Assembly (NCBI RefSeq): GCF_002286975.1
Contig: NZ_NSKB01000002.1
Coordinates: forward strand, 310,001 to 374,000
Reading direction: 5' to 3'
DNA: 64,000 nt
Source of the DNA: Halomonas salipaludis
GTDB lineage: Bacteria; Pseudomonadota; Gammaproteobacteria; Pseudomonadales; Halomonadaceae
Part shown: piece by piece, positions 33,016-41,783 of the stretch
Numbering within the stretch: the first letter of the stretch is position 1
How the letters are laid out: every line of letters begins with the position of its first letter
Program-made: the position numbers and the translations under genes
The notes under the pieces: generated by a model
Databases searched by the model: none
Told to the model about the DNA's origin: nothing
Seen by the model: only the letters and a program-made list of their open reading frames with translations

Positions 33016-33594
33016 TTATGCCTGGCGCAGGTGCAACAGACGCCCCAACTGCTCTCGTACGGTGCACTCGCCACGCAGCCAGGGCGCCAGCAGGCGGGTC
33101 GAGAGCGGAATGAACAGGAACACCATCAGCGGCGTCAGCACCAGGGTGCTGACCAGCACCTTGGCAACCAGCGGCAGCGTGGCCAAGGCACTGCCGGCCA
33201 GCAGTTGGAACAGCAACGACACCGGAAAGAATGCCAGCCAGATGGCCACCGCTTGCTTCCAGCGCGGCGGTGCCTGGCCATTGGCATCGGCAAACCAGCG
33301 GTCGAGCCCGATGGCACGATGCTCGTGAGGCGCCTCGAACAGGCCGGCACCGCGCGCCAGCCAGGCACGCCGCGAGGCGGAGTGCTCCCAGGCGGCAAGG
33401 GTGCCGGTATCGCGGAAGCGGAAGATGATCTGGTATTCATCGTCGCCGGGCGGCGGTGCCAGCACGCCGGAGCCGAGGTAGCCGGCAAAGTCGGCGGCCA
33501 GGTCGCGGCCTTCATTGAGCCAGGCGATGAACGCGCGGTAGCGGCCACGGGCCACACGGCGCGCCACCATCAGCGTCACGGGGGCGGTAGACAT
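33016..33594 (-). CDS. Antibiotic-biosynthesis-monooxygenase-like domain protein with membrane helices
   Basis: A 192-residue protein. Residues 1-100 resemble the dimeric alpha/beta-barrel ABM fold (VTLMVARRVARGRYRAFIAWLNEGRDLAADFAGYLGS ... YQIIFRFRDTGTLAAWEHSASRRAWL). Residues about 110-175 contain two membrane helices (AVAIWLAFFPVSLLFQLLAG; VLVSTLVLTPLMVFLFIPL). This architecture is widespread as a conserved hypothetical protein (COG3224-like); the reaction is unknown. The upstream gap 33595-33832 has no supported gene and falls in GC towards 33700-33780. Confidence 0.78.
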   Translation of the reverse strand: MSTAPVTLMVARRVARGRYRAFIAWLNEGRDLAADFAGYLGSGVLAPPPGDDEYQIIFRFRDTGTLAAWEHSASRRAWLARGAGLFEAPHEHRAIGLDRWFADANGQAPPRWKQAVAIWLAFFPVSLLFQLLAGSALATLPLVAKVLVSTLVLTPLMVFLFIPLSTRLLAPWLRGECTVREQLGRLLHLRQA

Positions 33595-33832
33595 CGTGTA
33601 TCTCCTGTTTCATCAGCGGCGCGGGTAGCGCCACCGAGCGAACGAATGGCCCGGGTAAGGGCCCTCCGCTTTCATCTGCTTATTCAGTGTTGCAAAAACT
33701 ACACCAGCTTTGCCGTAAATGCCATCAGACCATTATTGAATGGCTAATCAGGATAAAATTCATAAATCCCGCGGAATACCAGGACATCTTCCTACCAATG
33801 CCAGCATTTGCCGTGCGTCGTATAGGCATCGG

Positions 33833-33864
33833 GCAATAAAAAGCCGGCACCCGAAGGCGCCGGC
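33833..33864 (-). terminator. Terminator of the fru operon
   Basis: On the minus strand GCCGGCGCC, TTCG loop, GGTGCCGGC (one G-U pair), immediately followed by TTTTTATT. It lies 28 nt after the fruA stop. A UUCG-capped stem with a T-run is a textbook intrinsic terminator. Confidence 0.9.
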
Positions 33865-33892
33865 AAGCCATGCAAAGAAATCCCACGAACGA

Positions 33893-35632
33893 TCAGCTGG
33901 TCGCGGCTACCGCCACCGGTGCGGCACCACGCTTGAGGGCGGCGTAGCCCAGGCCAGTGACCAGCGAGCCGATCACGATGGCGGCCAGGTAGAGCAGCAC
34001 CGGAGTGATGGCGTTGGGGATCAGCAGTACGAAGATGCCGCCGTGGGGTGCCATCAGCTGGGCGCCAACCAGCATCGATAGCGCCCCGGTCACCGCGCCG
34101 CCGGCGATGCAGGCGGGGATCACCCGCAGAGGGTCCTTGGCGGCGAAGGGGATCGCCCCTTCGCTGATAAAGCACAGGCCGAGCACGAAGGAGGCCTTGC
34201 CCGCCTCGCGCTCGGGCTGCGAGAACTTGTGACGCGCCACGAAACTGGCGATGCCCATGCCGATCGCCGGCACCATGCCGGCGGCCATGATCGCCGCCAT
34301 GGGGGCGTAGGTCTGGGAGGCCAGCAGGCCAACGCCGAAGGTGTAAGCCGCCTTGTTGACCGGCCCACCCAGGTCGAAGCACATCATGGCGCCAAGCAGG
34401 ATGCCCAGCAGCACCGCATTGGTAGCGTCCATGCCGGCCAGGAAAGTGGTCAGGCCGCTGAGAATCGCCGCCACCGGCTCGCCGATCACGTAGATCATGG
34501 TCAGGCCGGTGACCAGGCTCGCCACCAGCGGGATGATCAGGATCGGCTTGAGCGACTCCACGCTGGACGGCAGCTTGACGTAGCGCGCCACCGCCAGCGC
34601 CACATAGCCGGCCAGGAAACCGGCCAGGATGCCGCCGATGAAGCCGGCCTCGATCTCGGCGGCCAGCATGCCGCCGATCATGCCCGGGGCGATGCCCGGC
34701 CGGTCGGCGATGGAGTAGGCGATATAGCCGGCCAGCACCGGAATCATCAGCGCGAAGGCAGTGCCACCACCGATCTGCATCAGCGCCGCGGCCAGGGTGC
34801 CCTCCTGCTCGAAGGCGTCGATGCCGAACACGAAGGAGAGCGCGATCAGCAGGCCGCCGGCCACCACCATCGGTAGCATGAAGGAGACGCCGGTCAGCAG
34901 GTGCTTGTAGACGCCGACCTCCTTGAAGCTCTTGCTCGCGTCGCCGCCAGTGGCACTCGCCCCCGCTTCTTCTACCGCGGCATTGGCCAGCGCCGCCTGG
35001 ATGGTCGGCTGGGGTTTCTTCAGGGCGTTGCCGGTGGAGGTGCGGTAGATGCGCTTGCCGGCGAAGCGGGTCGGGTCGACCTCAATGTCGCAGGCCAACA
35101 GCACCAGGTCGGCATCGGCGATCTCCTCCGCTGTAAGCTTGTCCTGGGCGCCCACCGAGCCCTGGGTCTCGACGCGAATCTTATGGCCCAACGCCTTGCC
35201 GGCCTCACTCAGCGCCTCGGCGGCCATGAAGGTGTGGGCCACGCCGGTCGGGCAGGCCGTGACGGCGACGATCTTGCTGCCGGCAGTGGCCACTGAAGGC
35301 GGTGTCTCCTCCGCCGCCGGCGTGAAGGTTTCAGCCTCGCGGCTGGCACGTTCGAGAAAGGCGTCGGGGTCGGGTAGCGCCTGGTCGATGGCTGCCCGGT
35401 AGAGGCGCTTGCCGGCGAAGCGCGCCGGGTCCGGGACCCGCTCGGCAGCGACCACGACCAGGTCGGCGGCGGCGATCGCCTCGCCGCTGACCGGGGTCAA
35501 CGGCTCGAGCTGGCCGTGCATCTCGACGCTGACCTGCCACTGGCGGCGGACAGCGGCCTGTTCCAGGCGACGGGCGGCGAGAAAGGTAGTCGCCATGCCG
35601 CTGGGGCAGGCGGTGATCAGGATGATGTTCAT
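33893..35632 (-). CDS. fruA: Fructose PTS permease EIIB'BC (FruA)
   Basis: A 579-residue fructose-specific enzyme II. Residues 1-100 are a degenerate EIIB' domain (ACPSGMATTFLAARRL) and 120-215 the active EIIB with phospho-Cys in VTACPTGVAHTFMAAEAL. From about 240 the EIIC membrane domain follows, with GGLLIALSFVFG, the GEP-containing loop and MCFDLGGPVNKAAYTFG. It takes up fructose and releases fructose 1-phosphate. The ATG overlaps the fruK stop by 4 nt. It is the last gene of fruBKA before a strong terminator. Confidence 0.96.
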   Translation of the reverse strand: MNIILITACPSGMATTFLAARRLEQAAVRRQWQVSVEMHGQLEPLTPVSGEAIAAADLVVVAAERVPDPARFAGKRLYRAAIDQALPDPDAFLERASREAETFTPAAEETPPSVATAGSKIVAVTACPTGVAHTFMAAEALSEAGKALGHKIRVETQGSVGAQDKLTAEEIADADLVLLACDIEVDPTRFAGKRIYRTSTGNALKKPQPTIQAALANAAVEEAGASATGGDASKSFKEVGVYKHLLTGVSFMLPMVVAGGLLIALSFVFGIDAFEQEGTLAAALMQIGGGTAFALMIPVLAGYIAYSIADRPGIAPGMIGGMLAAEIEAGFIGGILAGFLAGYVALAVARYVKLPSSVESLKPILIIPLVASLVTGLTMIYVIGEPVAAILSGLTTFLAGMDATNAVLLGILLGAMMCFDLGGPVNKAAYTFGVGLLASQTYAPMAAIMAAGMVPAIGMGIASFVARHKFSQPEREAGKASFVLGLCFISEGAIPFAAKDPLRVIPACIAGGAVTGALSMLVGAQLMAPHGGIFVLLIPNAITPVLLYLAAIVIGSLVTGLGYAALKRGAAPVAVAATS

Positions 35633-36603
35633 GCGAGCGCTCCCCCTGTATCGGCGTCGTCGAGGCGACGCACACGGGTCTGTTGTTGGAGTGAAGAGAG
35701 ATCCTCGGCGTGGACGTTGCCCACCCCGAGGTGACGAACCGATTCCGCCGACAGCGCCGTGGCGAACGCCAGGGTCTGCGGCGCCGCATGGCCTTCGAGC
35801 AGGCCGTGCAGCATCCCCGCCACCAGGGTGTCGCCGGCGCCCACGGTACTGGCCACCGCCACCCGCGGTGGGGTAGCCAGCCAGCTGCCACGCCGGCTGA
35901 TCCACAGCACGCCCTCGGCGCCAGCGGAGATCAGCGCCTCCTCGACGCCGGCGGCGTGCAGCCTCAGCGCCGCTGCCAGCCGTTCGGCGGAGGTGTCTAG
36001 CGCCCGGCCGGCCCAGTCGGCGAGTTCCACTTCATTGGGCTTGACCGCGGTGGGCCCGGCCTCGATGGCGGCCCGCAGCGCCGCCCCGCTGGTGTCGACC
36101 CATACCGGCAGGCCATGGCCGCGCAGCCGCACCACCAGCGCGGCGAGATCCTCGGCGGCGATACCCGGCGGCAGGCTGCCGCCGATCAGCACCGCATCGG
36201 GGCGCGCCTCGCAGTCGGTGGCCAGGGCATCGAGGCGCTCGACTAGCGCACCGAAGGCCGCGGCATCGATCTCCAGACCCGGCCCGTTGATATCGGTGAC
36301 CCGGCCGTCATGCTCGGCGACCTTGGCATTGATGCGCGTCTCGCCGGCCACGCGCAGGAAGTCATCCTCCACGCCCATGGCCTCGAAGGCGCGCAGGAAG
36401 GGGCCGTCGTTGGCAGCGCCGAGAAAGCCCGAGACGCGTACCCGGTGGCCGAGGGCCGCCAGCACCCGCGCCACGTTGACGCCTTTGCCGGCGGCTTCGA
36501 GGTGGGTGGCGTCGGTACGGTTGACTTGGCCTAGCGCCAGGCGCGGCAGGCTGATCGCCAGGTCCAGCGCCGGGTTGAGGCTGAGGGTGAGGACATTGGC
36601 CAT
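35629..36603 (-). CDS. fruK: 1-phosphofructokinase FruK
   Basis: A 324-residue PfkB-family kinase that phosphorylates fructose 1-phosphate to fructose 1,6-bisphosphate. The N-terminus TLSLNPALDLAISLPRLALGQVNR, the ribokinase motif AAGKGVNVARVLAALG and the catalytic STVGAGDTLVAGMLHGLLEG are present. Start and stop overlap with fruB (TGATG) and fruA (ATGA), so the three genes are translationally coupled. Confidence 0.95.
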   Translation of the reverse strand: MANVLTLSLNPALDLAISLPRLALGQVNRTDATHLEAAGKGVNVARVLAALGHRVRVSGFLGAANDGPFLRAFEAMGVEDDFLRVAGETRINAKVAEHDGRVTDINGPGLEIDAAAFGALVERLDALATDCEARPDAVLIGGSLPPGIAAEDLAALVVRLRGHGLPVWVDTSGAALRAAIEAGPTAVKPNEVELADWAGRALDTSAERLAAALRLHAAGVEEALISAGAEGVLWISRRGSWLATPPRVAVASTVGAGDTLVAGMLHGLLEGHAAPQTLAFATALSAESVRHLGVGNVHAEDLSSLQQQTRVRRLDDADTGGALA

Positions 36604-39470
36604 CAGCGTGCCTCCAGGGCGTCGCGTACCGCTTCGCTGGTGGCCTGGGCCAGCGCCAGCTCGGCCTGGGCGCGGGCCTCGGCGAGGTCGATATCGCGCA
36701 GCCGCGCCTTGACCAGCGGCACCTGGCGGGCGCTGACCGACAGTTCGTCGACACCCAGGCCGACCAGCACCGGCACCGCCGTGGCGTCCGAGGCCAGCTC
36801 ACCGCACACCCCGACCCACTTGCCCTGGGCGTGGGCGGCGTCGACGGTCATCTGGATCAGCCGCAGCACCGCCGGGTGCAGGCCATCGGCCTGGGCCGAG
36901 AGTTCGGGGTGGCCGCGGTCGATGGCCAGGGTGTACTGGGTCAGGTCGTTGGTGCCCACCGAGAAGAAATCGACCTCGGCAGCCAGGCTTGGCGCCAGCA
37001 GCGCGCTGGATGGCACCTCGATCATGACGCCCAGCTGCACATCGGTGGCACGTTCGGTGGCAGGCAGCTCGGCCAGCAGGCGGTCGTAGATCGCCTTGGC
37101 CTGGCGGAACTCGGCGATGTCCTTGACCATCGGCAGCATGATCCGCAGTGGCGTACCCACGGCGGCGATCAGCAGCGCACGCAGCTGGGTCTCCAGCACC
37201 TCCGGCTGGGTCAACGCCAGGCGGATGCCGCGCAGGCCGAGGAAGGGGTTGTCCTCCTGGGGCACCGGCCAGTAGGGCAGCGGCTTGTCGCCGCCGACAT
37301 CGAGGGTGCGCGCCACCAGCGGCCGCCCCTCGAGGGCGGTGATCGCCTCGCGATACTCCGCGATCTGGGTGTCGAGGTCCGGGGCGCTGGCGTGGGCCAT
37401 GAACAGGAATTCGGTACGCAGCAGGCCGACGCCTTCGGCACCGCGCTCGACGGCATCCGCGGCGTGGGCGGTATTGCCGAGGTTGGCGGCGACCTCGACG
37501 CGCTGGCCATCGCGGGTGCGCCCCTCTTCGAAGCGCGCCTCCCAGGCCTCGCGCTCCCGCGCCTCATGCTCCTTGAGGCGTAGCTCGGCGCGGCTGCGCC
37601 GCTCCGCCGACGGTGCCGGAATCACCCGCCCGCGCTCGCCATCGAGGATCATCTCGACGCCGTTATCGAGGCTCAGCACGCGATCCCCGGCACCGACCAC
37701 CGCCGGGATGCCCAGGGCACGAGCGAGAATCGCGCTGTGCGCGGTGGCCCCGCCGCGGGCGGTGAGCAAGCCGCGCACCCGCGCGGTGTCGAGGCGCGCC
37801 ACATCGGAGGGGCCCAGGTCGTCAGCCACCAGGATGTAGGGATGCGCCGGCGGCTCGGGCAGCGTGACCTGGCAGAGGATGCCCAGCACCCGCCGCCCTA
37901 CGTCGCGCAGATCGGCGGCGCGCTCGGCCAGCAGCCGGTCGGCGAGCATCTCCTGGGCGTGGGCGGCGGTGTCGATGGCATCCCACCAGGCCGCCTCCGC
38001 CGAGAGCCCGTCGTCGATGGCGTCGCGGGCCGCCTGGTGCAGCTCGGGATCGTCGAGCATCTCCTCGTGCATCGACAGGATCTCGGCGACCTCGCCGCCC
38101 GGCGCGCGCTTGACCAGCGCCTCGAGCTGCGCCTGGCCTTCGGCGATGGCTTGCTCGAGGCGCGGGATCTCGTGACTGGTACCCTGGCCCTGGCGCGGAT
38201 AGTCGAAGCGCGGCGTACGCATCACGAACAGTGGTGCAATGGCCAGGCCCGGCGAGGCGGCCACCGCCTGATGCGGCGTGTCGGCAGGCAGCGGCTCCAG
38301 CCTGGGCGCCGCGGCAGAGGCGACGGCGGCATGCTCGCGACTTTCATCGAAGGGTGCCACTTTCTCGCCGAGCCCGGCGCTGACGGCATCACAGACTGCT
38401 GCTAGCGCCGTTTCAGCGCCCTGCCCCTCGGCCGAGAACTGCAGCATCTGGCCACGCCGCGCGCCGAGGCCAATGACCTTGGTCAGGCTCGCCGCGGAGA
38501 CCGCCGCAGCGCTGCCCTCGGCCAGCCGCACCTTGATCGCCAGCGGCTGGGCGCGGGCTACCTGCACCAGTTGCTTGGCGGGCCGCGCGTGCAGGCCATG
38601 GGCATTGAGCACCCTCACCGTGGCGGTCTGTGCCGTCGCCGACTCGCCGGCTAGGCGTGCCAGCACCTCGGCCTCACAGAGGCCTGCCAGGGTTTCGCCG
38701 GCGCCGCTATCGAGCAGCGCCACCAGACGCTCCAGCAGCGGCCGATGCGCCTCACCCTGGGCCGCCAGGCAGAACACGCCATTGACCGTACCTAGCGGCG
38801 TGGCCAGCGGCGCTTCTGGCGTAGCCAGGGCCAACGCCGGCTGGCCGACGCCGCGCTCGGCGCTGGCCAGCCACAACCCCTGCCCCAGCGGCTGAGGGCT
38901 GGCGGCGGCAATCGCCGCGACGAACTCGCTGGCAACACAGCCTGCCTGACGCAGCCGTGCAGCACCGGCCAGCGCCAGTTCCGCCGCATCATGACCGGGA
39001 AACCCCAGACACAGCGTTGCGGCGTCCACCCGCGCCTCGACCACCGCCTTGGAGAGCAGCGCGGCGACCTCGCCGCTATCACTCGCCGCCGCCAGCCGCT
39101 CGGCGACGCCGTCGCGGTCGAGGACATGGGTCAACTGGCGCAGAATATCGAGATGTTCGTCATTCTGGGCGGCGATGGTGACCAGCACGTGGACGCGATT
39201 ACCGTCGTGCCACTCGATGCCGCGGGGAAACTGCAGCACCCGCACCCCGGTGCGCTTGACGTGCTGACGGCTCTCCGGGGTGCCGTGGGGAATGGCAATG
39301 GCGTTGCCGAGAAAGGTCGACGACTGCGCCTCGCGGGCGTGCAGGCCCTGGCGGTAGCCGGCATCCACCAACCCCGCCGTCTGCAGCGCCTGGGCAGCGG
39401 CATCGAGTGCCTCACGCCAGTCACGCGCCTGGCAATCGAGAAGAATGTCGTCCTGGCCGAGTGTCAGCAT
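36603..39470 (-). CDS. fruB: Fructose PTS multiphosphoryl transfer protein (EIIA-HPr-EI fusion)
   Basis: A 955-residue cytoplasmic phospho-relay. EIIA-Fru spans about 1-145 with His62 (IAIPHGTPES), a linking domain about 155-270, HPr-like FPr about 283-370 with His294 (HGLHARPAKQ), and enzyme I about 400-955 with phospho-His578 (GGATAHSAIL), the PEP-binding GVMIEVPSSA and Cys motif VGVCGELASD near the C-terminus. It passes phosphate from PEP to FruA without separate PtsH or PtsI. AGGAGG precedes the ATG at 39470. The fused EI form is known from Pseudomonas and Halomonas relatives. Confidence 0.95.
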   Translation of the reverse strand: MLTLGQDDILLDCQARDWREALDAAAQALQTAGLVDAGYRQGLHAREAQSSTFLGNAIAIPHGTPESRQHVKRTGVRVLQFPRGIEWHDGNRVHVLVTIAAQNDEHLDILRQLTHVLDRDGVAERLAAASDSGEVAALLSKAVVEARVDAATLCLGFPGHDAAELALAGAARLRQAGCVASEFVAAIAAASPQPLGQGLWLASAERGVGQPALALATPEAPLATPLGTVNGVFCLAAQGEAHRPLLERLVALLDSGAGETLAGLCEAEVLARLAGESATAQTATVRVLNAHGLHARPAKQLVQVARAQPLAIKVRLAEGSAAAVSAASLTKVIGLGARRGQMLQFSAEGQGAETALAAVCDAVSAGLGEKVAPFDESREHAAVASAAAPRLEPLPADTPHQAVAASPGLAIAPLFVMRTPRFDYPRQGQGTSHEIPRLEQAIAEGQAQLEALVKRAPGGEVAEILSMHEEMLDDPELHQAARDAIDDGLSAEAAWWDAIDTAAHAQEMLADRLLAERAADLRDVGRRVLGILCQVTLPEPPAHPYILVADDLGPSDVARLDTARVRGLLTARGGATAHSAILARALGIPAVVGAGDRVLSLDNGVEMILDGERGRVIPAPSAERRSRAELRLKEHEAREREAWEARFEEGRTRDGQRVEVAANLGNTAHAADAVERGAEGVGLLRTEFLFMAHASAPDLDTQIAEYREAITALEGRPLVARTLDVGGDKPLPYWPVPQEDNPFLGLRGIRLALTQPEVLETQLRALLIAAVGTPLRIMLPMVKDIAEFRQAKAIYDRLLAELPATERATDVQLGVMIEVPSSALLAPSLAAEVDFFSVGTNDLTQYTLAIDRGHPELSAQADGLHPAVLRLIQMTVDAAHAQGKWVGVCGELASDATAVPVLVGLGVDELSVSARQVPLVKARLRDIDLAEARAQAELALAQATSEAVRDALEAR

Positions 39471-39580
39471 GAGCTGCCTCCTGGTAGTGCCTCGCCCGTC
39501 TCGGGTAAGGCGCAGATAATCGCGTGGGTGGCGAGATGTTTGACGCACCTGGCCTTAAACGCTACATCTTATAGCTGCAG

Positions 39581-39595
39581 GCTGAATCGTGTCAC
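39581..39595 (+). promoter_or_regulatory. Cra/FruR-like operator candidate
   Basis: GCTGAATCGTGTCAC in the 239-nt gap between divergent fruB and fruR. It agrees with the Cra consensus RSTGAAWCSNTHHHW at all but the T following CSN and the last base. It lies about 110 nt upstream of fruB and 115 nt upstream of fruR. The regulator encoded next door makes an autoregulated site plausible. Confidence 0.45.
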
Positions 39596-39709
39596 CACAC
39601 ACTAATGACAATGCTGGATCGAGAACACGCTTTAATCAAGCCACGATGCCTACGACTTTGGCAGGGGGTCTAAGGGCACATCGGTGGCGTAGAATAAGGA
39701 AATCGACGC

Positions 39710-40744
39710 ATGCCCAAGCCAAGGAAACCTGTCATGACCCTAGCCGAAATCGCCCGCCTGGCCGGCGTCTCGCGCACCACGGCAAGCTACGTGATCAATG
39801 GCCGGGCCAAGGAGCGGCGCATCAGCCAGGACACAGTCGACAAGGTCATGGCCGTGGTCGAGCGCCACCACTACCGCATCGACGCCCAGGCCGCCGCGCT
39901 GCGCCGCGGCGCCAGCCGCACCCTGGGGTTGATCATTCCCGACCTGGAGAACGCCAGCTATGCGCGGCTCGCCAAGCGTCTCGAGCGCGGCGCCCGGGAG
40001 CGTGGCTACCAGCTACTGATCGTCGGCTCCGACGACGCCCCCGCGAGCGAACGCGAGCTGGCCAGGGCACTGCGTGCGCAGCGCTGCGACGCGCTAATCG
40101 TCGCCAGCTGCTTGGCCATGGACGACCCCTTCTACGCCGAGCTGATGGAGACGGGGCTGCCGGTGATCGCCGTCGACCGCGCCATGGATCCGTCGCGCTT
40201 CGTCAGCGTGGTCAGCAACAACCAGGCCGCGGCCCACACCCTTACCCGCTCAGTGCTGGCTCCCGAGGTGGGTCGCATCGCCTGGTTCGACGCCGTGCCA
40301 CGGCTGTCGATCAGCGTCGAGCGGCGCGCCGGTTTCCAGCAGGCACTGGCCGACGCCCCCGCCCAGGCAGTGACCTACAGCGCGGCGCGCTACGAGCGCG
40401 GCGAGGGCGCGCGGCTGATGCGTCAGTTGCTCGACGACCACGGCCTGCCCGACGCCCTGGTCACCGCCTCCTATACCCTACTCGACGGCGTCTTCGACGT
40501 CCTGCTCGAGCAGGGCAGCCTGCCTCAGCGACTGCGCCTGGCAACCTTCGGCGACGACCGGCTGCTGGATTTCCTGCCACTGCCGGTCAATTCACTGCCC
40601 CAGGACCACGCGCGCATCGCCGAGCTGACCCTCAACCGTGCCCTGGCCGCCTGCCAGGACGACTATCGTCCCGGGCAGGACGTGGTCGAACGCAGCCTGC
40701 GCCAGCGCCTGCCGCAGCTGGTGAGCAATCCGCAAATGGTATAG
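39710..40744 (+). CDS. fruR: Fructose repressor FruR/Cra (LacI family)
   Basis: A 344-residue LacI-type regulator very like E. coli Cra: TLAEIARLAGVSRTTASYVINGRAKERRISQDTVDKVMAVVERHHY, GLIIPDLENASYARLAKRLERGARERGYQLLI and ATFGDDRLLDFLPLPV. Fructose 1-phosphate made by FruA is the expected inducer. Either the ATG at 39710 or one at 39734 could be the start; both have AAGGA eight bases upstream, and the shorter form matches Cra's N-terminus better. It is divergent from fruBKA and ends before a strong terminator. Confidence 0.93.
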   Translation: MPKPRKPVMTLAEIARLAGVSRTTASYVINGRAKERRISQDTVDKVMAVVERHHYRIDAQAAALRRGASRTLGLIIPDLENASYARLAKRLERGARERGYQLLIVGSDDAPASERELARALRAQRCDALIVASCLAMDDPFYAELMETGLPVIAVDRAMDPSRFVSVVSNNQAAAHTLTRSVLAPEVGRIAWFDAVPRLSISVERRAGFQQALADAPAQAVTYSAARYERGEGARLMRQLLDDHGLPDALVTASYTLLDGVFDVLLEQGSLPQRLRLATFGDDRLLDFLPLPVNSLPQDHARIAELTLNRALAACQDDYRPGQDVVERSLRQRLPQLVSNPQMV

Positions 40745-40797
40745 AATATTCAACACTCAGGCGCCACAGCGACAGCGCCCACTACTCGAATACCGGC

Positions 40798-40839
40798 ATC
40801 CACCACCCAGGCAACACGTGTCTGGGCGGTGGATTTTTT
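40798..40839 (+). terminator. Terminator after fruR
   Basis: A 13-bp stem (ATCCACCACCCAG/CTGGGCGGTGGAT, one mismatch) around an 11-nt loop, followed by TTTTT. It lies 54 nt after the fruR stop and 39 nt before the cation-efflux gene. Confidence 0.9.
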
Positions 40840-40877
40840 GATGCTGCGTCGCCGGCCTCATACCCACGGGTGACACC

Positions 40878-41783
40878 ATGAACGCCTACCTTGAGCAGCG
40901 TGCGCTGAAAATTTCCACCGCCATGACCCTGCTGGTGGCGAGCCTGGGGGTGGCCTTCGGGCTGCTCTCGGGGTCGCGCTCGATTCTCTTCGACGGGGTC
41001 TTCTCGACCATCGATGCCGCCATGTCGCTGCTGGCGCTGTTCGTCTCGCGGCTGGTAATGAAGGAGTCGAGCCAGCGCTTCCAACTCGGCTACTGGCACT
41101 TCGAGCCGATGGTCGCGGCACTCAACGGCTCGATCCTGCTGCTGCTATGCTTCTATGCCTTTCTCAACGCCATCAGCGGGCTGATGGAGGGCGGTCGCGA
41201 ACTGGCCTTCGATGTGGCAATCGGCTATGCGGTCATCGTCTGCGCGGCCTGCTACGGCATGTTCTTCTTCGAGCGCCGCCTCAATCGCCGCGCGCGCTCG
41301 GAGTTCGTGCGCATCGACACCCAGGGCTGGCTAATGGCGGCGCTGATCACCAGCGCCCTGCTGGTGGCCTTCATTGCCGCACTGCTGATGCAGGATACCG
41401 CCCTGGCGGCGTGGACGCCCTACGTCGATTCGGCGCTGCTGGCGGTATTGACGCTGTGCTTCATGCCCGTGCCGATCGGTATCGTGCGCCGCGCCATGGG
41501 CGAGATCATGATGATCGCCCCACCGGCGCTGGATGCCGAGGTGCATGCGTCGATGGTGCCGGTCATGCGGCGTGACGGACTGCTGGAGTATTCGAGCCAC
41601 GTGGCCAAGAGCGGCCGGGTGCATACCATCGAGATCCATCTGCTGACCACACCGGAGTTTGCCCGCGACGCCGGGGTGGCCCGGCTCGACGAGATCCGCG
41701 AGGAGATCGCCTCGCGGCTGAGCATCCCCGGCGAGCAGCGCTGGTTCACGTTGTCGTTCACCGCCGAGCGGCGCTGGCTATGA
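40878..41783 (+). CDS. Cation diffusion facilitator (CDF) family efflux protein
   Basis: A 301-residue membrane protein with six helices. The CDF metal-site residues are visible as [22 protein letters not shown] (helix II Asp) and [15 protein letters not shown] (helix V Asp). After about residue 215 a cytoplasmic ferredoxin-like domain follows ([35 protein letters not shown]). It exports divalent metals (Zn, Fe, Mn or Co not distinguishable) for protons. It overlaps the hybrid kinase gene by 6 nt tail to tail. Confidence 0.88.
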   Translation: MNAYLEQRALKISTAMTLLVASLGVAFGLLSGSRSILFDGVFSTIDAAMSLLALFVSRLVMKESSQRFQLGYWHFEPMVAALNGSILLLLCFYAFLNAISGLMEGGRELAFDVAIGYAVIVCAACYGMFFFERRLNRRARSEFVRIDTQGWLMAALITSALLVAFIAALLMQDTALAAWTPYVDSALLAVLTLCFMPVPIGIVRRAMGEIMMIAPPALDAEVHASMVPVMRRDGLLEYSSHVAKSGRVHTIEIHLLTTPEFARDAGVARLDEIREEIASRLSIPGEQRWFTLSFTAERRWL